Source: Ruegeria sp. Alg231-54 (GTDB lineage: Bacteria; Pseudomonadota; Alphaproteobacteria; Rhodobacterales; Rhodobacteraceae). Taken from it: a DNA stretch of 64,000 bases. The stretch is taken from the NCBI RefSeq assembly GCF_900143525.1, contig NZ_FREZ01000009.1, positions 7-64,006 on the forward strand, in the 5' to 3' direction. This document shows, in pieces, positions 36,442 through 45,352 of the stretch (positions are counted from its first letter, which is position 1; the number at the start of each line of letters is the position of its first letter). The notes under the pieces are model-generated. The model searched no databases, was not told the origin of the DNA, and was given only the letters and a program-made list of their open reading frames with translations. A program made the position numbers and the translations under genes.

Positions 36442-37496
36442 TTCCGGACCCCGAACCATTTGCGGTAAATCTCGTCATAGGTGCCGTCTTCGCGCAGCGC
36501 CAACAGGGCCTGGTTCACGTCCTCGACCAATGGTGATCCGGTCGGGAACGCGATCCCGTAATTCTCTCGCAGAAAAACACCGCCAGTCATCGATGCGATC
36601 CGACGTCCTTCATGCGCCGCGTAATAGGACAGGATCGGCGCGTCAAAAACAACGGCGTCCAACTCCTTATCTTGGAATGCGGTCAGCACATCATCCAGGT
36701 TTTCATAACCGGAAAACTCGATCTCGCGTCGGTTCAGGAAGTTTGCGGCAGTCGAGTTCGAGATTGTGCCCACCTGTTTGCCATAAAGATCGTTGACCGA
36801 GTTCACGTTGCCGCTGATGGCATCCACGGTCATGACCGACGTGATCCGCGCGGTGAAGACAGATACGATGAACAAAGAGGACACAACCAGAACCACGCCC
36901 AGCAACCGTCCGAACGGAGTGCGCGGCATGCGTTCCTCGAACCCGCCGTTGACCACAAGATTCAGCGCCCACCAGAAAGACGGGAACCATGCCTCATTCA
37001 GCTTGCGGTCGAAATACGGCTGGGCCCGACGCTCAAACCCCCACATCAGCATCCCGCCGCCAAGCAGGATCGCAAAGGCTAGACCAATGGCAATGAACAG
37101 CTCGACAGACAGCAAAGCGTGTAGCAGCGAAGGTCTGCGGGCTGCATCCGATGGCACCATGATCTGCAGGCCGGCCTCAAATATGGGCTGACTGAAGTCC
37201 ATCTGTGTTTCGCGCGCAGCCGTGATCGAAATATTGGCCACAGCCATGTCGGCTGTTCCGTTCTGCACGGCATCTAGCATGTCGCCGAACGCCTCGACCC
37301 GGTTGACTGAGTAATCCCAGTTCAGGGCCTCGGCCAGAGCCTGCAGTAGGTCCATGGAAAAACCAGTTTGGGCCCCGTCCTCGACATAGGAAAACGGGGG
37401 GCGGGTCACGGTTGTGACCGAAAGCGTCTGCGCCTGGCTTTGCTGTGCAAGAACGGCGAAAGTCAGGCAGATCCAAACGAGAAGCGCACGTATCAT
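36438..37496 (-). CDS. Glutamate-receptor-channel-like protein (S1-TM-pore loop-TM-S2)
   Basis: A 352-residue membrane protein built like bacterial ionotropic glutamate receptors. A signal peptide (1-22) is followed by the first half of an SBP3-type ligand domain (~24-118), TM1 (~131-152), a re-entrant pore region (~172-188), TM2 (~198-216) and the second ligand half (~225-352). The pore entrance SFWWALNL and the exit [12 protein letters not shown] match potassium-channel-like receptors, but the filter position reads VVNGGFEE instead of TVGYGD. So it is either a channel with a different selectivity or a non-conducting receptor. Start at 37496 is backed by AGGTGA upstream. It may otherwise be annotated simply as an amino-acid-binding protein. 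Confidence 0.8.
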   Translation of the reverse strand: MIRALLVWICLTFAVLAQQSQAQTLSVTTVTRPPFSYVEDGAQTGFSMDLLQALAEALNWDYSVNRVEAFGDMLDAVQNGTADMAVANISITAARETQMDFSQPIFEAGLQIMVPSDAARRPSLLHALLSVELFIAIGLAFAILLGGGMLMWGFERRAQPYFDRKLNEAWFPSFWWALNLVVNGGFEERMPRTPFGRLLGVVLVVSSLFIVSVFTARITSVMTVDAISGNVNSVNDLYGKQVGTISNSTAANFLNRREIEFSGYENLDDVLTAFQDKELDAVVFDAPILSYYAAHEGRRIASMTGGVFLRENYGIAFPTGSPLVEDVNQALLALREDGTYDEIYRKWFGVRN

Positions 37497-37705
37497 CGTC
37501 AATTCACCTGTTTCGCGGCCCTCTAACGCAGATTTGAAAGGCACGGCAAGGTGGCCGCTAGGTAAACCGCCATGTTTTATTGGGGTGTCAATTCGAGAGA
37601 TGCGCGAAAAAGCGTTCAGATTCCCGTGGTCAGGGGTTGGCAATTGGTCCAATTCGTTGAATCTGTGCACGATCCTACGCATGAACGAACCAAAAGGGCC
37701 CAGAA

Positions 37706-38845
37706 ATGACAGATCCGGTGAAATTGACGGCGGACCTGATCCGTTGCCCATCAGTCACACCTGAGGAAGGCGGCGCGCTTGTGTTGCTGGAGCAGGTATT
37801 GTCGGCGGCAGGCTTTGATTGCACCCGTGTGGACCGGGGTGATGTTAGCAATCTATATGCGCGCTGGGGGTCGAAAGCGCATCCGCGCAGCTTTGGATTC
37901 AACGGACATACCGATGTTGTACCGGTCGGAGATGAGGCGGCATGGTCGATGCCCCCGTTTGGTGCAGAAATCCGCGAAGGCGTGATGTACGGGCGCGGGA
38001 CCACGGATATGAAATCCGGCGTGGCAGCCTTTGCGGCTGCAGCTGTGGACTTTGTGCGTGACACACCACCGGATGGGGCGATCATTCTTGCGATCACGGG
38101 CGACGAAGAGGGTGACGCCGTGGATGGCACAACGGCACTGCTTGATTACATGTCTGAGGTCGGGGAGCGCATGTCCGCCTGTTTGGTGGGCGAGCCGACC
38201 TGCCCCAACACAATGGGCGAGATGATGAAAATCGGGCGGCGTGGTTCGATGACCGCCTGGTTTACCGTGACCGGGGTACAGGGGCATTCGGCTTATCCGC
38301 ATCGGGCCAAGAACCCTTTGCCGGCTATGGCGCGGTTGATGCATCAATTGGCCAGCCACGAACTGGACCAGGGATCGGACCATTTCGATGCCTCAACCCT
38401 GGCTGTTGTGAACATTGATACGGGCAACGCAGCTACCAACGTGATCCCGGCGCAATGTACCGGAGCCGTGAATATCCGCTTTAACGATCTGCACTCGGGC
38501 GCCAGCCTCAGTGAGTGGCTGGAGGCCGAAGCCAAAGCCGTGGCTGAAACCTACGATGTCGCGATCGACGTCCGGATCAAGATCTCAGGCGAGAGCTTTC
38601 TGACCCCGCCCGGCCCCCTGTCTGATCTGGTCGCGAAAGCGGTCGAGACCGAAACCGGTGTGCGCCCCGAGATGTCGACAACAGGTGGCACATCTGATGC
38701 GCGGTTTGTCAAAGACCATTGCCCAGTGGTTGAGTTCGGCCTTGTTGGCCGAACGATGCATCAGGTCGATGAATGCGTCGAGGTGGCGCAGATTGAACAG
38801 CTCAAGGCGATCTACACGCGTATCCTTCAGGACTATTTCGCCTGA
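37706..38845 (+). CDS. dapE: Succinyl-diaminopimelate desuccinylase
   Basis: A 379-residue M20-family zinc hydrolase that releases succinate from N-succinyl-LL-DAP in lysine and cell-wall synthesis. Metal-site motifs are [29 protein letters not shown] and a final histidine in [25 protein letters not shown] and [11 protein letters not shown] are DapE features. Works with dapD at 34765. An in-frame upstream opening is absent, and the start is preceded by AAAAGGG. Confidence 0.95.
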   Translation: MTDPVKLTADLIRCPSVTPEEGGALVLLEQVLSAAGFDCTRVDRGDVSNLYARWGSKAHPRSFGFNGHTDVVPVGDEAAWSMPPFGAEIREGVMYGRGTTDMKSGVAAFAAAAVDFVRDTPPDGAIILAITGDEEGDAVDGTTALLDYMSEVGERMSACLVGEPTCPNTMGEMMKIGRRGSMTAWFTVTGVQGHSAYPHRAKNPLPAMARLMHQLASHELDQGSDHFDASTLAVVNIDTGNAATNVIPAQCTGAVNIRFNDLHSGASLSEWLEAEAKAVAETYDVAIDVRIKISGESFLTPPGPLSDLVAKAVETETGVRPEMSTTGGTSDARFVKDHCPVVEFGLVGRTMHQVDECVEVAQIEQLKAIYTRILQDYFA

Positions 38846-38848
38846 ACC

Positions 38849-39424
38849 ATGCAGCGCACATTGGTCATCATGGTGAAAGAACCCCGCCCGGGTCGGGTCA
38901 AGACACGGCTGGGGCGCGACATCGGCATGGTTGGCGCGGCGTGGTGGTTCCGCCATCAGACACGCGCGCTGATCCGGCGATTGCGGGACCCACGCTGGCA
39001 GATAGTGCTTGCCGTCGCCCCGGATCGGGAAGGTCTGACCAGCCGCATCTGGCCCGTTGATCTGCCCCGCGCGGCGCAAGGGCGAGGTGATCTGGGCGAC
39101 CGCATGGGACGCATGTTGCGCGGCATGCCGCAGGGACCGGTTTGTCTGATCGGCGCGGACATTCCTGGGATCACATCCCAGCATATTGCACGAGCCTTCA
39201 AGGAATTGGGACAGTCGGAATTTGTATTTGGCCCTGCGCCGGACGGTGGCTATTGGTTGGTAGGGGCTCAGCGGTACAAGGCGTTGCCGACAAGCCTGTT
39301 CCGTAATGTACGCTGGTCTACTGAAACTGCGCTGGCTGACACTCTGGCCTCAGTTCCGGGGTGCCGCGTAGGATTGCTGGACCATCTGCGGGACGTTGAT
39401 ACGGTGGCTGACCTGACGCCCTGA
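38849..39424 (+). CDS. DUF2064 (TIGR04282-like) glycosyltransferase-fold protein
   Basis: A 191-residue protein with a nucleotide-diphospho-sugar transferase-like fold. Signatures: MVKEPRPGRVKTRLGRDIG at the start, LIGADIPGITSQHI (the DxP region), and FGPAPDGGYWLVG. Members near arsenic genes are linked to arsenosugar synthesis, but no arsenic gene is near here. It begins three bases after dapE, so it is probably cotranscribed with it. Confidence 0.85.
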   Translation: MQRTLVIMVKEPRPGRVKTRLGRDIGMVGAAWWFRHQTRALIRRLRDPRWQIVLAVAPDREGLTSRIWPVDLPRAAQGRGDLGDRMGRMLRGMPQGPVCLIGADIPGITSQHIARAFKELGQSEFVFGPAPDGGYWLVGAQRYKALPTSLFRNVRWSTETALADTLASVPGCRVGLLDHLRDVDTVADLTP

Positions 39425-39470
39425 GCTTTTTGGTCATGACGCGGTCGCATACCCGTGATAGGCCGGAGAT

Positions 39471-41732
39471 ATGACTCGCATACCTACCAAGCAAGAGGTC
39501 CTCGATTGGATCTCGGCGAACCCCACCCTGACCTCGAAACGCGATATCGCCAAAGCCTTTGGTATCAAGGGCGCGGACCGGATCGATCTGAAACGCATCC
39601 TGAAAGAGCTAGAGGCCGAGGGGCATCTGGAAAAGCGCAAGCGCAGCTATCGCGACCCGGACCGCCTGCCACCGGTCAGCGTGCTGCAGGTGAAGGCTCC
39701 GAATGCGGATGGCGACCTGTTCGCGCGGCCTTTGGAATGGCATGGCGAAGGCGTCGAGCCGATCATTCTGCTCATCACCCGTGCCAGCGATCCTGCGCTG
39801 GGCGAGGGCGACCGCATTCTGGCCCGCCTCACGGTTGTGCATGAAGAAGACCACAATTACGAAGCACGCCTGATCCGACGTGTCGGGACGAACCCGCGCA
39901 AGATCGTGGGCATCTTTCGCAAAGGGGCGGAAGGCGGACGGATCGTGCCCATAGACAAAGCCGGTCAGACCGAATGGCTGGTTGCTGATGGGGCCGTATT
40001 GGGTGCCAAGGATGGAGAATTGGTCGAGGCTGAACAGGCTGGGCCAAAGAACCGAATGGGCCTGCCGCGCGCACGCATTGTGGAACGGCTGGGAGATCCA
40101 TCGGCGCCCAAGGCTGTGTCACTGATTGCAATTCATCAGCACGGTATTCCGGATGATTTCCCTGACAAGGTGATTGCCGAAGCCGATAAGGCCAAACCGG
40201 TTGGTCTAAAAGGCCGCGAAGACCTGCGGGATATACCTTTGCTGACCATCGATCCGTCAGATGCGCGGGATCATGACGATGCCTGCTATGCCCATGCCGA
40301 CGATGACCCCAAGAACCCTGGCGGGCATGTGATCTGGGTCGCCATCGCCGACGTTGCCGCCTATGTGCAGCCCGGTACGGCGCTGGATCGTGAGGCGCGC
40401 AAGCGTGGCAACTCCAGCTACTTCCCGGACCGGGTGGTGCCGATGCTGCCGGATCGCCTCTCTGGAGACCTGTGTTCGCTGCACGAAGGCGTTCCGCGCG
40501 CCTGTATCGCTGTTCGAATGCAGATCGATGCGGATGGAAACAAGATTGCTCATCGCTTTGTACGTGGTCTGATGCGCTCGGCCGCGTCGCTGCACTATGC
40601 CGAAGTTCAAGACGCTATCGACGGCAATCCAAACGACCGCACAGGGCCTTTGTTAGAGCCTGTGTTGAAGCCGCTATATGATGCCTATGCCGCGCTTAAG
40701 AAAGCGCGGGCAGAACGGCAACCGCTGGAATTGGACTTGCCCGAACGCAAGATCGTTCTCAGCGACGCGGGTGAGGTCCAAAGTGTGGCCTTCCGCGACC
40801 GCTTAGACGCGCACAAGCTGATTGAGGAATTCATGATCCTCGCCAACGTTGCCGCCGCCGAGACATTGATCGCCAAGCGGCGCCCGTTGCTGTTCCGTGT
40901 GCACGAGGAACCGGCGCAAGAAAAGCTAGAAAGCCTGCGGGAAACCGCGCAGGCAGCTGGTCTGAACCTGGCCAAGGGTCAGGTGCTGCAAACTCGGCAC
41001 CTGAATGCATTGCTGAACGCTGCCGCCGGGACCGAGGATGCAGAGCTGATCAACCTTTCAACCCTACGCTCGATGGCACAGGCTTATTACAATTCGGAAA
41101 ACTTTGGACACTTCGGTCTGGCGCTGCGGAACTATGCGCATTTCACTTCTCCCATTCGTCGTTATGCGGACTTGATCGTGCACCGCGCACTGATCACGGC
41201 GCATGGCTGGGGTGACGACGGGTTGACCGAGGATGAAATCGCGCGACTCGATGAAACGGCAACGCATATCTCGGACACCGAGCGCCGCTCGATGATGGCC
41301 GAGCGGGATACGACGGATCGCTATCTGGCCGCTTATCTGAGCGAGCGCGTGGGCAATGAGTTCAGCGGTCGTATCAGCGGCATTGCCCGGTTCGGCGCCT
41401 TTGTGAAGATGGATGAAACTGGCGCGGATGGTCTGGTGCCAGTCCGGTCACTGGGGCGCGAGTTTTTCCATTTCGACCGCGAAGCCGGCACGCTTATGGG
41501 ATCGGACTCAGGGCTGATCATTGCCATCGGCCAGCGTGTCACCGTTCGCCTGACCGCGGCCACGCCCGTTACCGGGGGGCTCGAGCTGGAGCTGCTGTCC
41601 ATCGATGACCAGGCCCTGCCGCGCGGAGGCGGGCCTGCTAAGCGGGGGGGTGCGCGGCGCAAGGCGGTCAGTACAAAGCGCAAGAAGGACAGGATCAAGC
41701 GCAAGGTCGAACGCAAACGCCGTCAAAGGTGA
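39471..41732 (+). CDS. rnr: Ribonuclease R
   Basis: A 753-residue 3'-5' exoribonuclease of the RNB family, able to digest structured RNA. Order: an N-terminal winged-helix-like region (TKQEVLDWISANPTLTSKRDIAKAFG), cold-shock domains, the RNB catalytic domain with DPSDARDHDDACYA (metal aspartates) and YAHFTSPIRRYADLIVHRAL, an S1 RNA-binding domain (GRISGIARFGAFVKMDETGADGLVP), and a basic lysine-rich tail. The 3' end overlaps the convergent DUF1801 gene by ten bases. Confidence 0.96.
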   Translation: MTRIPTKQEVLDWISANPTLTSKRDIAKAFGIKGADRIDLKRILKELEAEGHLEKRKRSYRDPDRLPPVSVLQVKAPNADGDLFARPLEWHGEGVEPIILLITRASDPALGEGDRILARLTVVHEEDHNYEARLIRRVGTNPRKIVGIFRKGAEGGRIVPIDKAGQTEWLVADGAVLGAKDGELVEAEQAGPKNRMGLPRARIVERLGDPSAPKAVSLIAIHQHGIPDDFPDKVIAEADKAKPVGLKGREDLRDIPLLTIDPSDARDHDDACYAHADDDPKNPGGHVIWVAIADVAAYVQPGTALDREARKRGNSSYFPDRVVPMLPDRLSGDLCSLHEGVPRACIAVRMQIDADGNKIAHRFVRGLMRSAASLHYAEVQDAIDGNPNDRTGPLLEPVLKPLYDAYAALKKARAERQPLELDLPERKIVLSDAGEVQSVAFRDRLDAHKLIEEFMILANVAAAETLIAKRRPLLFRVHEEPAQEKLESLRETAQAAGLNLAKGQVLQTRHLNALLNAAAGTEDAELINLSTLRSMAQAYYNSENFGHFGLALRNYAHFTSPIRRYADLIVHRALITAHGWGDDGLTEDEIARLDETATHISDTERRSMMAERDTTDRYLAAYLSERVGNEFSGRISGIARFGAFVKMDETGADGLVPVRSLGREFFHFDREAGTLMGSDSGLIIAIGQRVTVRLTAATPVTGGLELELLSIDDQALPRGGGPAKRGGARRKAVSTKRKKDRIKRKVERKRRQR

Positions 41733-42109
41733 TAGGTCAGCGCCCGTGCGATCAGCCAGCCATGCCGGGTTTTATCAATCTGATCCGGGTCATCAAACAG
41801 AATAGCCCGGTTGCCGTCCAACCGATCCTCGCCCGGGAAGGCAGTGGTGAAATCACCCATTAGTCGGCTCTGACAATGCACGAACAGCGCAAACGATGCC
41901 GCTTTGTGCCCGCCCAGCCGGATGGTCGACCCCTTGGGCGCCAGATAGGCGGGTTGACTCCAACGCAGAGCTTCATTCAATGGCTGAGCTTTAGGCAAAG
42001 TCCCAGCGGTTGAAAACACCAGCTCGCGCAAGACGAGGACACCTGAACGGGTGTCCTCGGGGAACGCTTCAAAGGCGGTCTGTACCGCAGGGTCGTTAAA
42101 AGGTGTCAT
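41723..42109 (-). CDS. DUF1801-domain protein
   Basis: A 128-residue protein of the DUF1801 (YdhG-like) fold: FEAFPEDTRSGVLVLRELVFSTA, LRWSQPAYLAPKGSTIRLGG, FALFVHCQS and a late IDKTRHGWLIARALTYHL. Function unknown; the fold is shared with iron-chaperone-like proteins. Its start overlaps the stop of the upstream GST gene by four bases, so both are one unit under the promoter at 42805-42886. Confidence 0.85.
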   Translation of the reverse strand: MTPFNDPAVQTAFEAFPEDTRSGVLVLRELVFSTAGTLPKAQPLNEALRWSQPAYLAPKGSTIRLGGHKAASFALFVHCQSRLMGDFTTAFPGEDRLDGNRAILFDDPDQIDKTRHGWLIARALTYHL

Positions 42110-42804
42110 GGCAGCGGTATTGCCTGCTCAATTCGGTCTACGTAGTCGTTGAGCAGCCTATCCTGTTTGATCCGCTGGGTCAGCGGGGTTTCCACCGGTG
42201 TTGCGCGCATTGCGGCCAACATGGGCCCAACGCTCATATCTGCTGATGTTGGCCGGTCGCCCAGAAGGTACGGCGATTGCCACAAATAAGCGGATATCGC
42301 TTCAAGGTCCCGCTCCAATCGATCCTGACGCTCAGCAGGTGAGAACCGGCCGACACCCTGAAACCCCAACCCCTGAACGACCTTTTTCCGAATAGAGTTT
42401 GATACAGGAGTTCTGATCAAAGCGGGAATGACCGAAAAGAAGGTCTTGCGCAGAATTGGCCAAACCTCGTCATTGGCCCATCTGTCCTGGACGACCTGAA
42501 AATAGATATGTTCTTCTGCCATGCGGATCAGCGTTCGCGCCTGCGCCCTTTGTATGTCGCTTAGCCCAGCGTCGAAGTTCGCGCCCTGCGCCTCAAGCCA
42601 ATCGCGGATCAGGTCGCTATCGGGGACAAGACGCTCTGGCGTGCGCAGAACCGGCAGTTTCTGATGGGGCATCTTGCGGGGGTCCAACATATCGGACCGC
42701 TGCCAACGCTGGCCCGCATGTTCCAGCATGTATGCGGCCTTGACGCAAAAGGGGCTGGCGCTGAACAGGCCAAAGGCCGAAGGGTAAATCATAAGGGTCA
42801 ACAT
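42106..42804 (-). CDS. Glutathione S-transferase-like protein
   Basis: A 232-residue protein with a thioredoxin-like N-terminal domain (SPFCVKAAYMLEHAGQRW, KLPVLRTPERLVPDSDLIRDWLE) and a helical C-terminal domain (AEEHIYFQVVQDRWAN, LGDRPTSADMSVGPMLAAM). The pattern is that of metaxin/failed-axon-like GSTs. I start at 42804 with GGAG ahead of it; the longer frame crosses the operator repeat. Substrate unknown. It is divergent from a WYL-domain regulator. Confidence 0.85.
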   Translation of the reverse strand: MLTLMIYPSAFGLFSASPFCVKAAYMLEHAGQRWQRSDMLDPRKMPHQKLPVLRTPERLVPDSDLIRDWLEAQGANFDAGLSDIQRAQARTLIRMAEEHIYFQVVQDRWANDEVWPILRKTFFSVIPALIRTPVSNSIRKKVVQGLGFQGVGRFSPAERQDRLERDLEAISAYLWQSPYLLGDRPTSADMSVGPMLAAMRATPVETPLTQRIKQDRLLNDYVDRIEQAIPLP

Positions 42805-42843
42805 CGGAGGCTCCAAATTCGGGATGCCCGAGGAATAGCTTTG

Positions 42844-42868
42844 CCTGATGACAGTTTCTGTCATCAGG
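42844..42868. promoter_or_regulatory. Perfect 11-bp inverted repeat, likely operator of the WYL regulator
   Basis: CCTGATGACAG and CTGTCATCAGG are exact inverted repeats with a three-base (TTT) centre. They lie in the 82-bp gap between the divergent GST and regulator starts. A single protein dimer bound there could control both genes. This repeat belongs to the regulatory gap, although open frames run through it. Confidence 0.8.
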
Positions 42869-42886
42869 TTTAGATTAATCTGCACT

Positions 42887-43600
42887 ATGTCCCGAACCGC
42901 CCGCCTGTTCCAATTGATGCAAGCCTTGCGCTCTGGTCCTTCGCCGAAGACGTCGCAACAATTGGCGCAGGATCTGGGCGTCTCGCCGCGTACCGTTCAT
43001 CGCGATATTGAATCGTTGCGCGGGCTTGGGGCGGTGATCGACGGTGAGGCCGGTTTTGGCTTTACCCTGATCGAAGACGCAACCCTGCCGCCGCTTGGGT
43101 TCACAGATGATGAGCTTGAAGCACTGGTTTTGGGGCTGCGAGAGGTTCAGGCCATTGGTGATCCTGGGTTGGCAGACGCCGCCAGCAATACGTTGCGCAA
43201 ATTGCAGGGGCGATTGCCACAGCGCCAATCACACCGCCTGTCCCATGCAGTGCTGACAGCAACGCGCTTTGATCGCCCAGCCAAGCCCACCATCGCGGTG
43301 GCTGACTTGCGGCAGGCCACATGGAACGAACGCACGATCGAGTTTGCCTACACTGATGCCAAGGGCGATGGCACGCGCCGTAAGGTGAACCCGCTGAGTA
43401 TCGTCTATATGGACCGCGCCAGCGTTTTGATTTCCTGGTGCCATCTGAGGCAGGATTTTCGCGTCTTTCGGCTGGACCGGATACGCGAAATGTCCGTGAC
43501 AGGCGAAAGCTTTAGACCAAACCGCATCCCTTTGCTGCGCGAGGCACTTGCCGGAATTCGTGCGGAACACAAAGCAAGAGATCGCGAGGGGTCAAGCTGA
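42887..43600 (+). CDS. YafY/DeoR-type regulator with WYL domain
   Basis: A 237-residue regulator. The N-terminal helix-turn-helix reads LFQLMQALRSGPSPKTSQQLAQDLGVSPRTVHRDIESLRGLGA, and a WYL-type effector domain follows (TIEFAYTDAKGDGTRRKVNPLSIVYMDRASVLISWCHLRQDFRVFRLDRI). WYL domains bind small ligands or nucleic acid fragments. The start at 42887 excludes the operator. It faces the GST/DUF1801 operon across the 25-bp palindromic site and is most likely its repressor or activator. Confidence 0.9.
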   Translation: MSRTARLFQLMQALRSGPSPKTSQQLAQDLGVSPRTVHRDIESLRGLGAVIDGEAGFGFTLIEDATLPPLGFTDDELEALVLGLREVQAIGDPGLADAASNTLRKLQGRLPQRQSHRLSHAVLTATRFDRPAKPTIAVADLRQATWNERTIEFAYTDAKGDGTRRKVNPLSIVYMDRASVLISWCHLRQDFRVFRLDRIREMSVTGESFRPNRIPLLREALAGIRAEHKARDREGSS

Positions 43601-43663
43601 ACGCTTTGGAAAATGCAAATTCTGCGGTACTCTGAAGTCGAGCAGTAACCAGGAAAATTCGGA

Positions 43664-44962
43664 ATGCGTAAATGCATAGGTGGCGTTATGACCGCCGCAT
43701 TATGGGCATCCATTGTGCAGGCGGAATCTATAAATACTCTGGGCGGGTCACAGGCCATACAGCTGGCGTCAGCTGGCGTGGCGATATCGATCCGGCCAGT
43801 TTTACGACCCTCAGCTAAGGAGTACCGGGTGTCGACGGAAGGAAACGCGCGGTTTCAGGCGTGGCTTGGAGCATTTCGTGAACGGGCGTCCGAGCAGGGG
43901 ATATCAGCCTCAACACTGGACAGGTCGCTGGCGGGTTTGACCTACGATAAGGACGTGATCAGGCGCGACCGCAACCAGGCAGAGTTTTCGAAACCCATTT
44001 GGGAGTATTTGGATTCTGCCGTCTCAGACACGCGCATCAGAAACGGCCGGGTGGGGTTGGAACGCCATAGCGACGCACTGATCCGCATCGAAGCCAAGTA
44101 CGGCGTCGAAAAAGAGGTTGTGACAGCGATCTGGGGGCTTGAGACCTCGTTCGGGACCTATCGGGGCAGTGATCACACGATCCGATCACTGGCGACATTG
44201 GCGTTTGACGCAAGACGCGCGCAGTTTTTCGAAACCCAGTTAATCGCCGCATTGCAGATCATTCAGGCGGGCGACGTCAGCCCGCGCAATATGATGGGCA
44301 GCTGGGCCGGGGCGATGGGGCATACGCAATTCATGCCAACCTCGTTTCTGGACCATGCGGTTGATTTCGACGGGGACGGGCGGCGCGATATCTGGTCGGA
44401 CGATCCAACCGATGCGCTGGCCTCGGCCGCCGCCTATCTGGCGCGGCATGGGTGGACCAAGGGGCAGCCGTGGGGCGTTGAGGTGACCCTGCCCGAAGGG
44501 TTCGACTATTCCACCGCACGGCGGGATCACACATTGATGCCCTCACAATGGGCCGCACGTGGTGTGGTGGCGGCGAACGGCGCCCAAATTTCGGATCACG
44601 GGCAAGCGGCGATCCTGTTACCGGCCGGAGGGCAGGGCGTGGCGCTGATGATCTTCGACAATTTCAAGGTGATTGAGAAATACAACGGTGCCGACGCCTA
44701 TGTGATCGGGATAGGATACCTGTCTGACCGTCTGGCCGGACGGGGGTCGTTCCAGACCGAATGGCCGCGTGGTGACAGGGTGCTGAGTTTCACCGAGAAA
44801 AAGGAACTGCAATCCCGTCTGACCCAGGCTGGATTTGATACCCAAGGCGTCGACGGGCGCACAGGGCCAAACACGGTCAAAGCTGTTCGGGCGTATCAAT
44901 TGGCGCAGGGGTTGCTGCCAGACGGATATGCCAGTCTGAACCTCTTGGAAGCGTTGCGGTGA
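43664..44962 (+). CDS. Lytic murein transglycosylase (MltB family) with peptidoglycan-binding domain
   Basis: A 432-residue envelope enzyme that cuts peptidoglycan glycan strands to 1,6-anhydro ends. After a short hydrophobic start comes the SLT domain, with the catalytic glutamate in AIWGLETSFGTYRG and GSWAGAMGHTQFMPTSF. The C-terminal ~60 residues (KKELQSRLTQAGFDTQGVDGRTGPNTVKAVRAYQ) are a peptidoglycan_binding_1 domain. The N-terminus is not a textbook lipobox, so membrane attachment is unsure. Confidence 0.92.
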   Translation: MRKCIGGVMTAALWASIVQAESINTLGGSQAIQLASAGVAISIRPVLRPSAKEYRVSTEGNARFQAWLGAFRERASEQGISASTLDRSLAGLTYDKDVIRRDRNQAEFSKPIWEYLDSAVSDTRIRNGRVGLERHSDALIRIEAKYGVEKEVVTAIWGLETSFGTYRGSDHTIRSLATLAFDARRAQFFETQLIAALQIIQAGDVSPRNMMGSWAGAMGHTQFMPTSFLDHAVDFDGDGRRDIWSDDPTDALASAAAYLARHGWTKGQPWGVEVTLPEGFDYSTARRDHTLMPSQWAARGVVAANGAQISDHGQAAILLPAGGQGVALMIFDNFKVIEKYNGADAYVIGIGYLSDRLAGRGSFQTEWPRGDRVLSFTEKKELQSRLTQAGFDTQGVDGRTGPNTVKAVRAYQLAQGLLPDGYASLNLLEALR

Positions 44963-45167
44963 CAATGTAGGGGCGTTGATCTATTGCCTGGGTATGCGCC
45001 GCGGATACTTTCTCAGGTAATGGCTGTGCAACCTCCCGACTACCGGCACTCACTACGATAGACGGGAGGTGGACCCAGCAGTAGAGCGGGTCGCAACGCC
45101 GGTAGAGGTAATACAAATAACCGAGTCGCATTCGCATACTTGAATCTGAGTCACATCAAATCAAGAT

Positions 45168-45185
45168 ATTTATCGCGCGATAAAT
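45168..45185. repeat. Perfect 18-bp palindrome
   Basis: ATTTATCGCGCGATAAAT reads the same on both strands. A partial second copy (CGCGCGATA) occurs about 25 bases later. It lies over 160 bases from both flanking genes' ends, so its target promoter is unclear. Confidence 0.8.
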
Positions 45186-45303
45186 TTATTGTTGCCGCGC
45201 GATACATAATTACTTCTTTTTGTCGCTCGATTTGATTGAATCTAGTTGTGTTCAGCAATTGAGCTGGAGCGATTGACGGGCAATTGCGACTCAAAAATTG
45301 AAA

Positions 45304-45328
45304 AGGGGCGCATTTTTATGCACCCCTC
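45304..45328 (-). terminator. Intrinsic terminator of the minus-strand aminotransferase gene
   Basis: GGGGCGCAT pairs with ATGCACCCC (one mismatch) around a short T-loop. On the minus strand the hairpin is followed by TTTTCAATTTTT, about 25 bases past the aminotransferase stop. Confidence 0.8.
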
Positions 45329-45352
45329 AAACCTGAAAAGCAGCAATCTGGA

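Larger units (their letters stand above)
44963..45352. other. 390-bp non-coding gap
   Basis: This is the longest gap without a gene. It holds an 8-bp inverted repeat (ACCTCCCG 45031-45038 with CGGGAGGT 45063-45070), then an AT-rich stretch from about 45140 to 45260. That stretch includes a perfect 18-bp palindrome (45168-45185) and a second CGCGCGATA copy near 45197. A terminator for the minus-strand aminotransferase lies at the end. No credible open frame, tRNA or known RNA motif was seen. A small RNA or a regulatory hub is possible but unproven. Confidence 0.6.

Noticed and set aside
13470..40664. Scattered TTAGAGCCT words (near 13473, 18996 and 40652)
   Set aside because: Only three copies, all inside coding genes, with no constant spacing or orientation; too few to call a repeat family.
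44963..45352. Possible tRNA or CRISPR in the long gap
   Set aside because: No cloverleaf with a T-arm GTTCGAAT-type core was found, and the repeats present are single palindromes without regular spacers.
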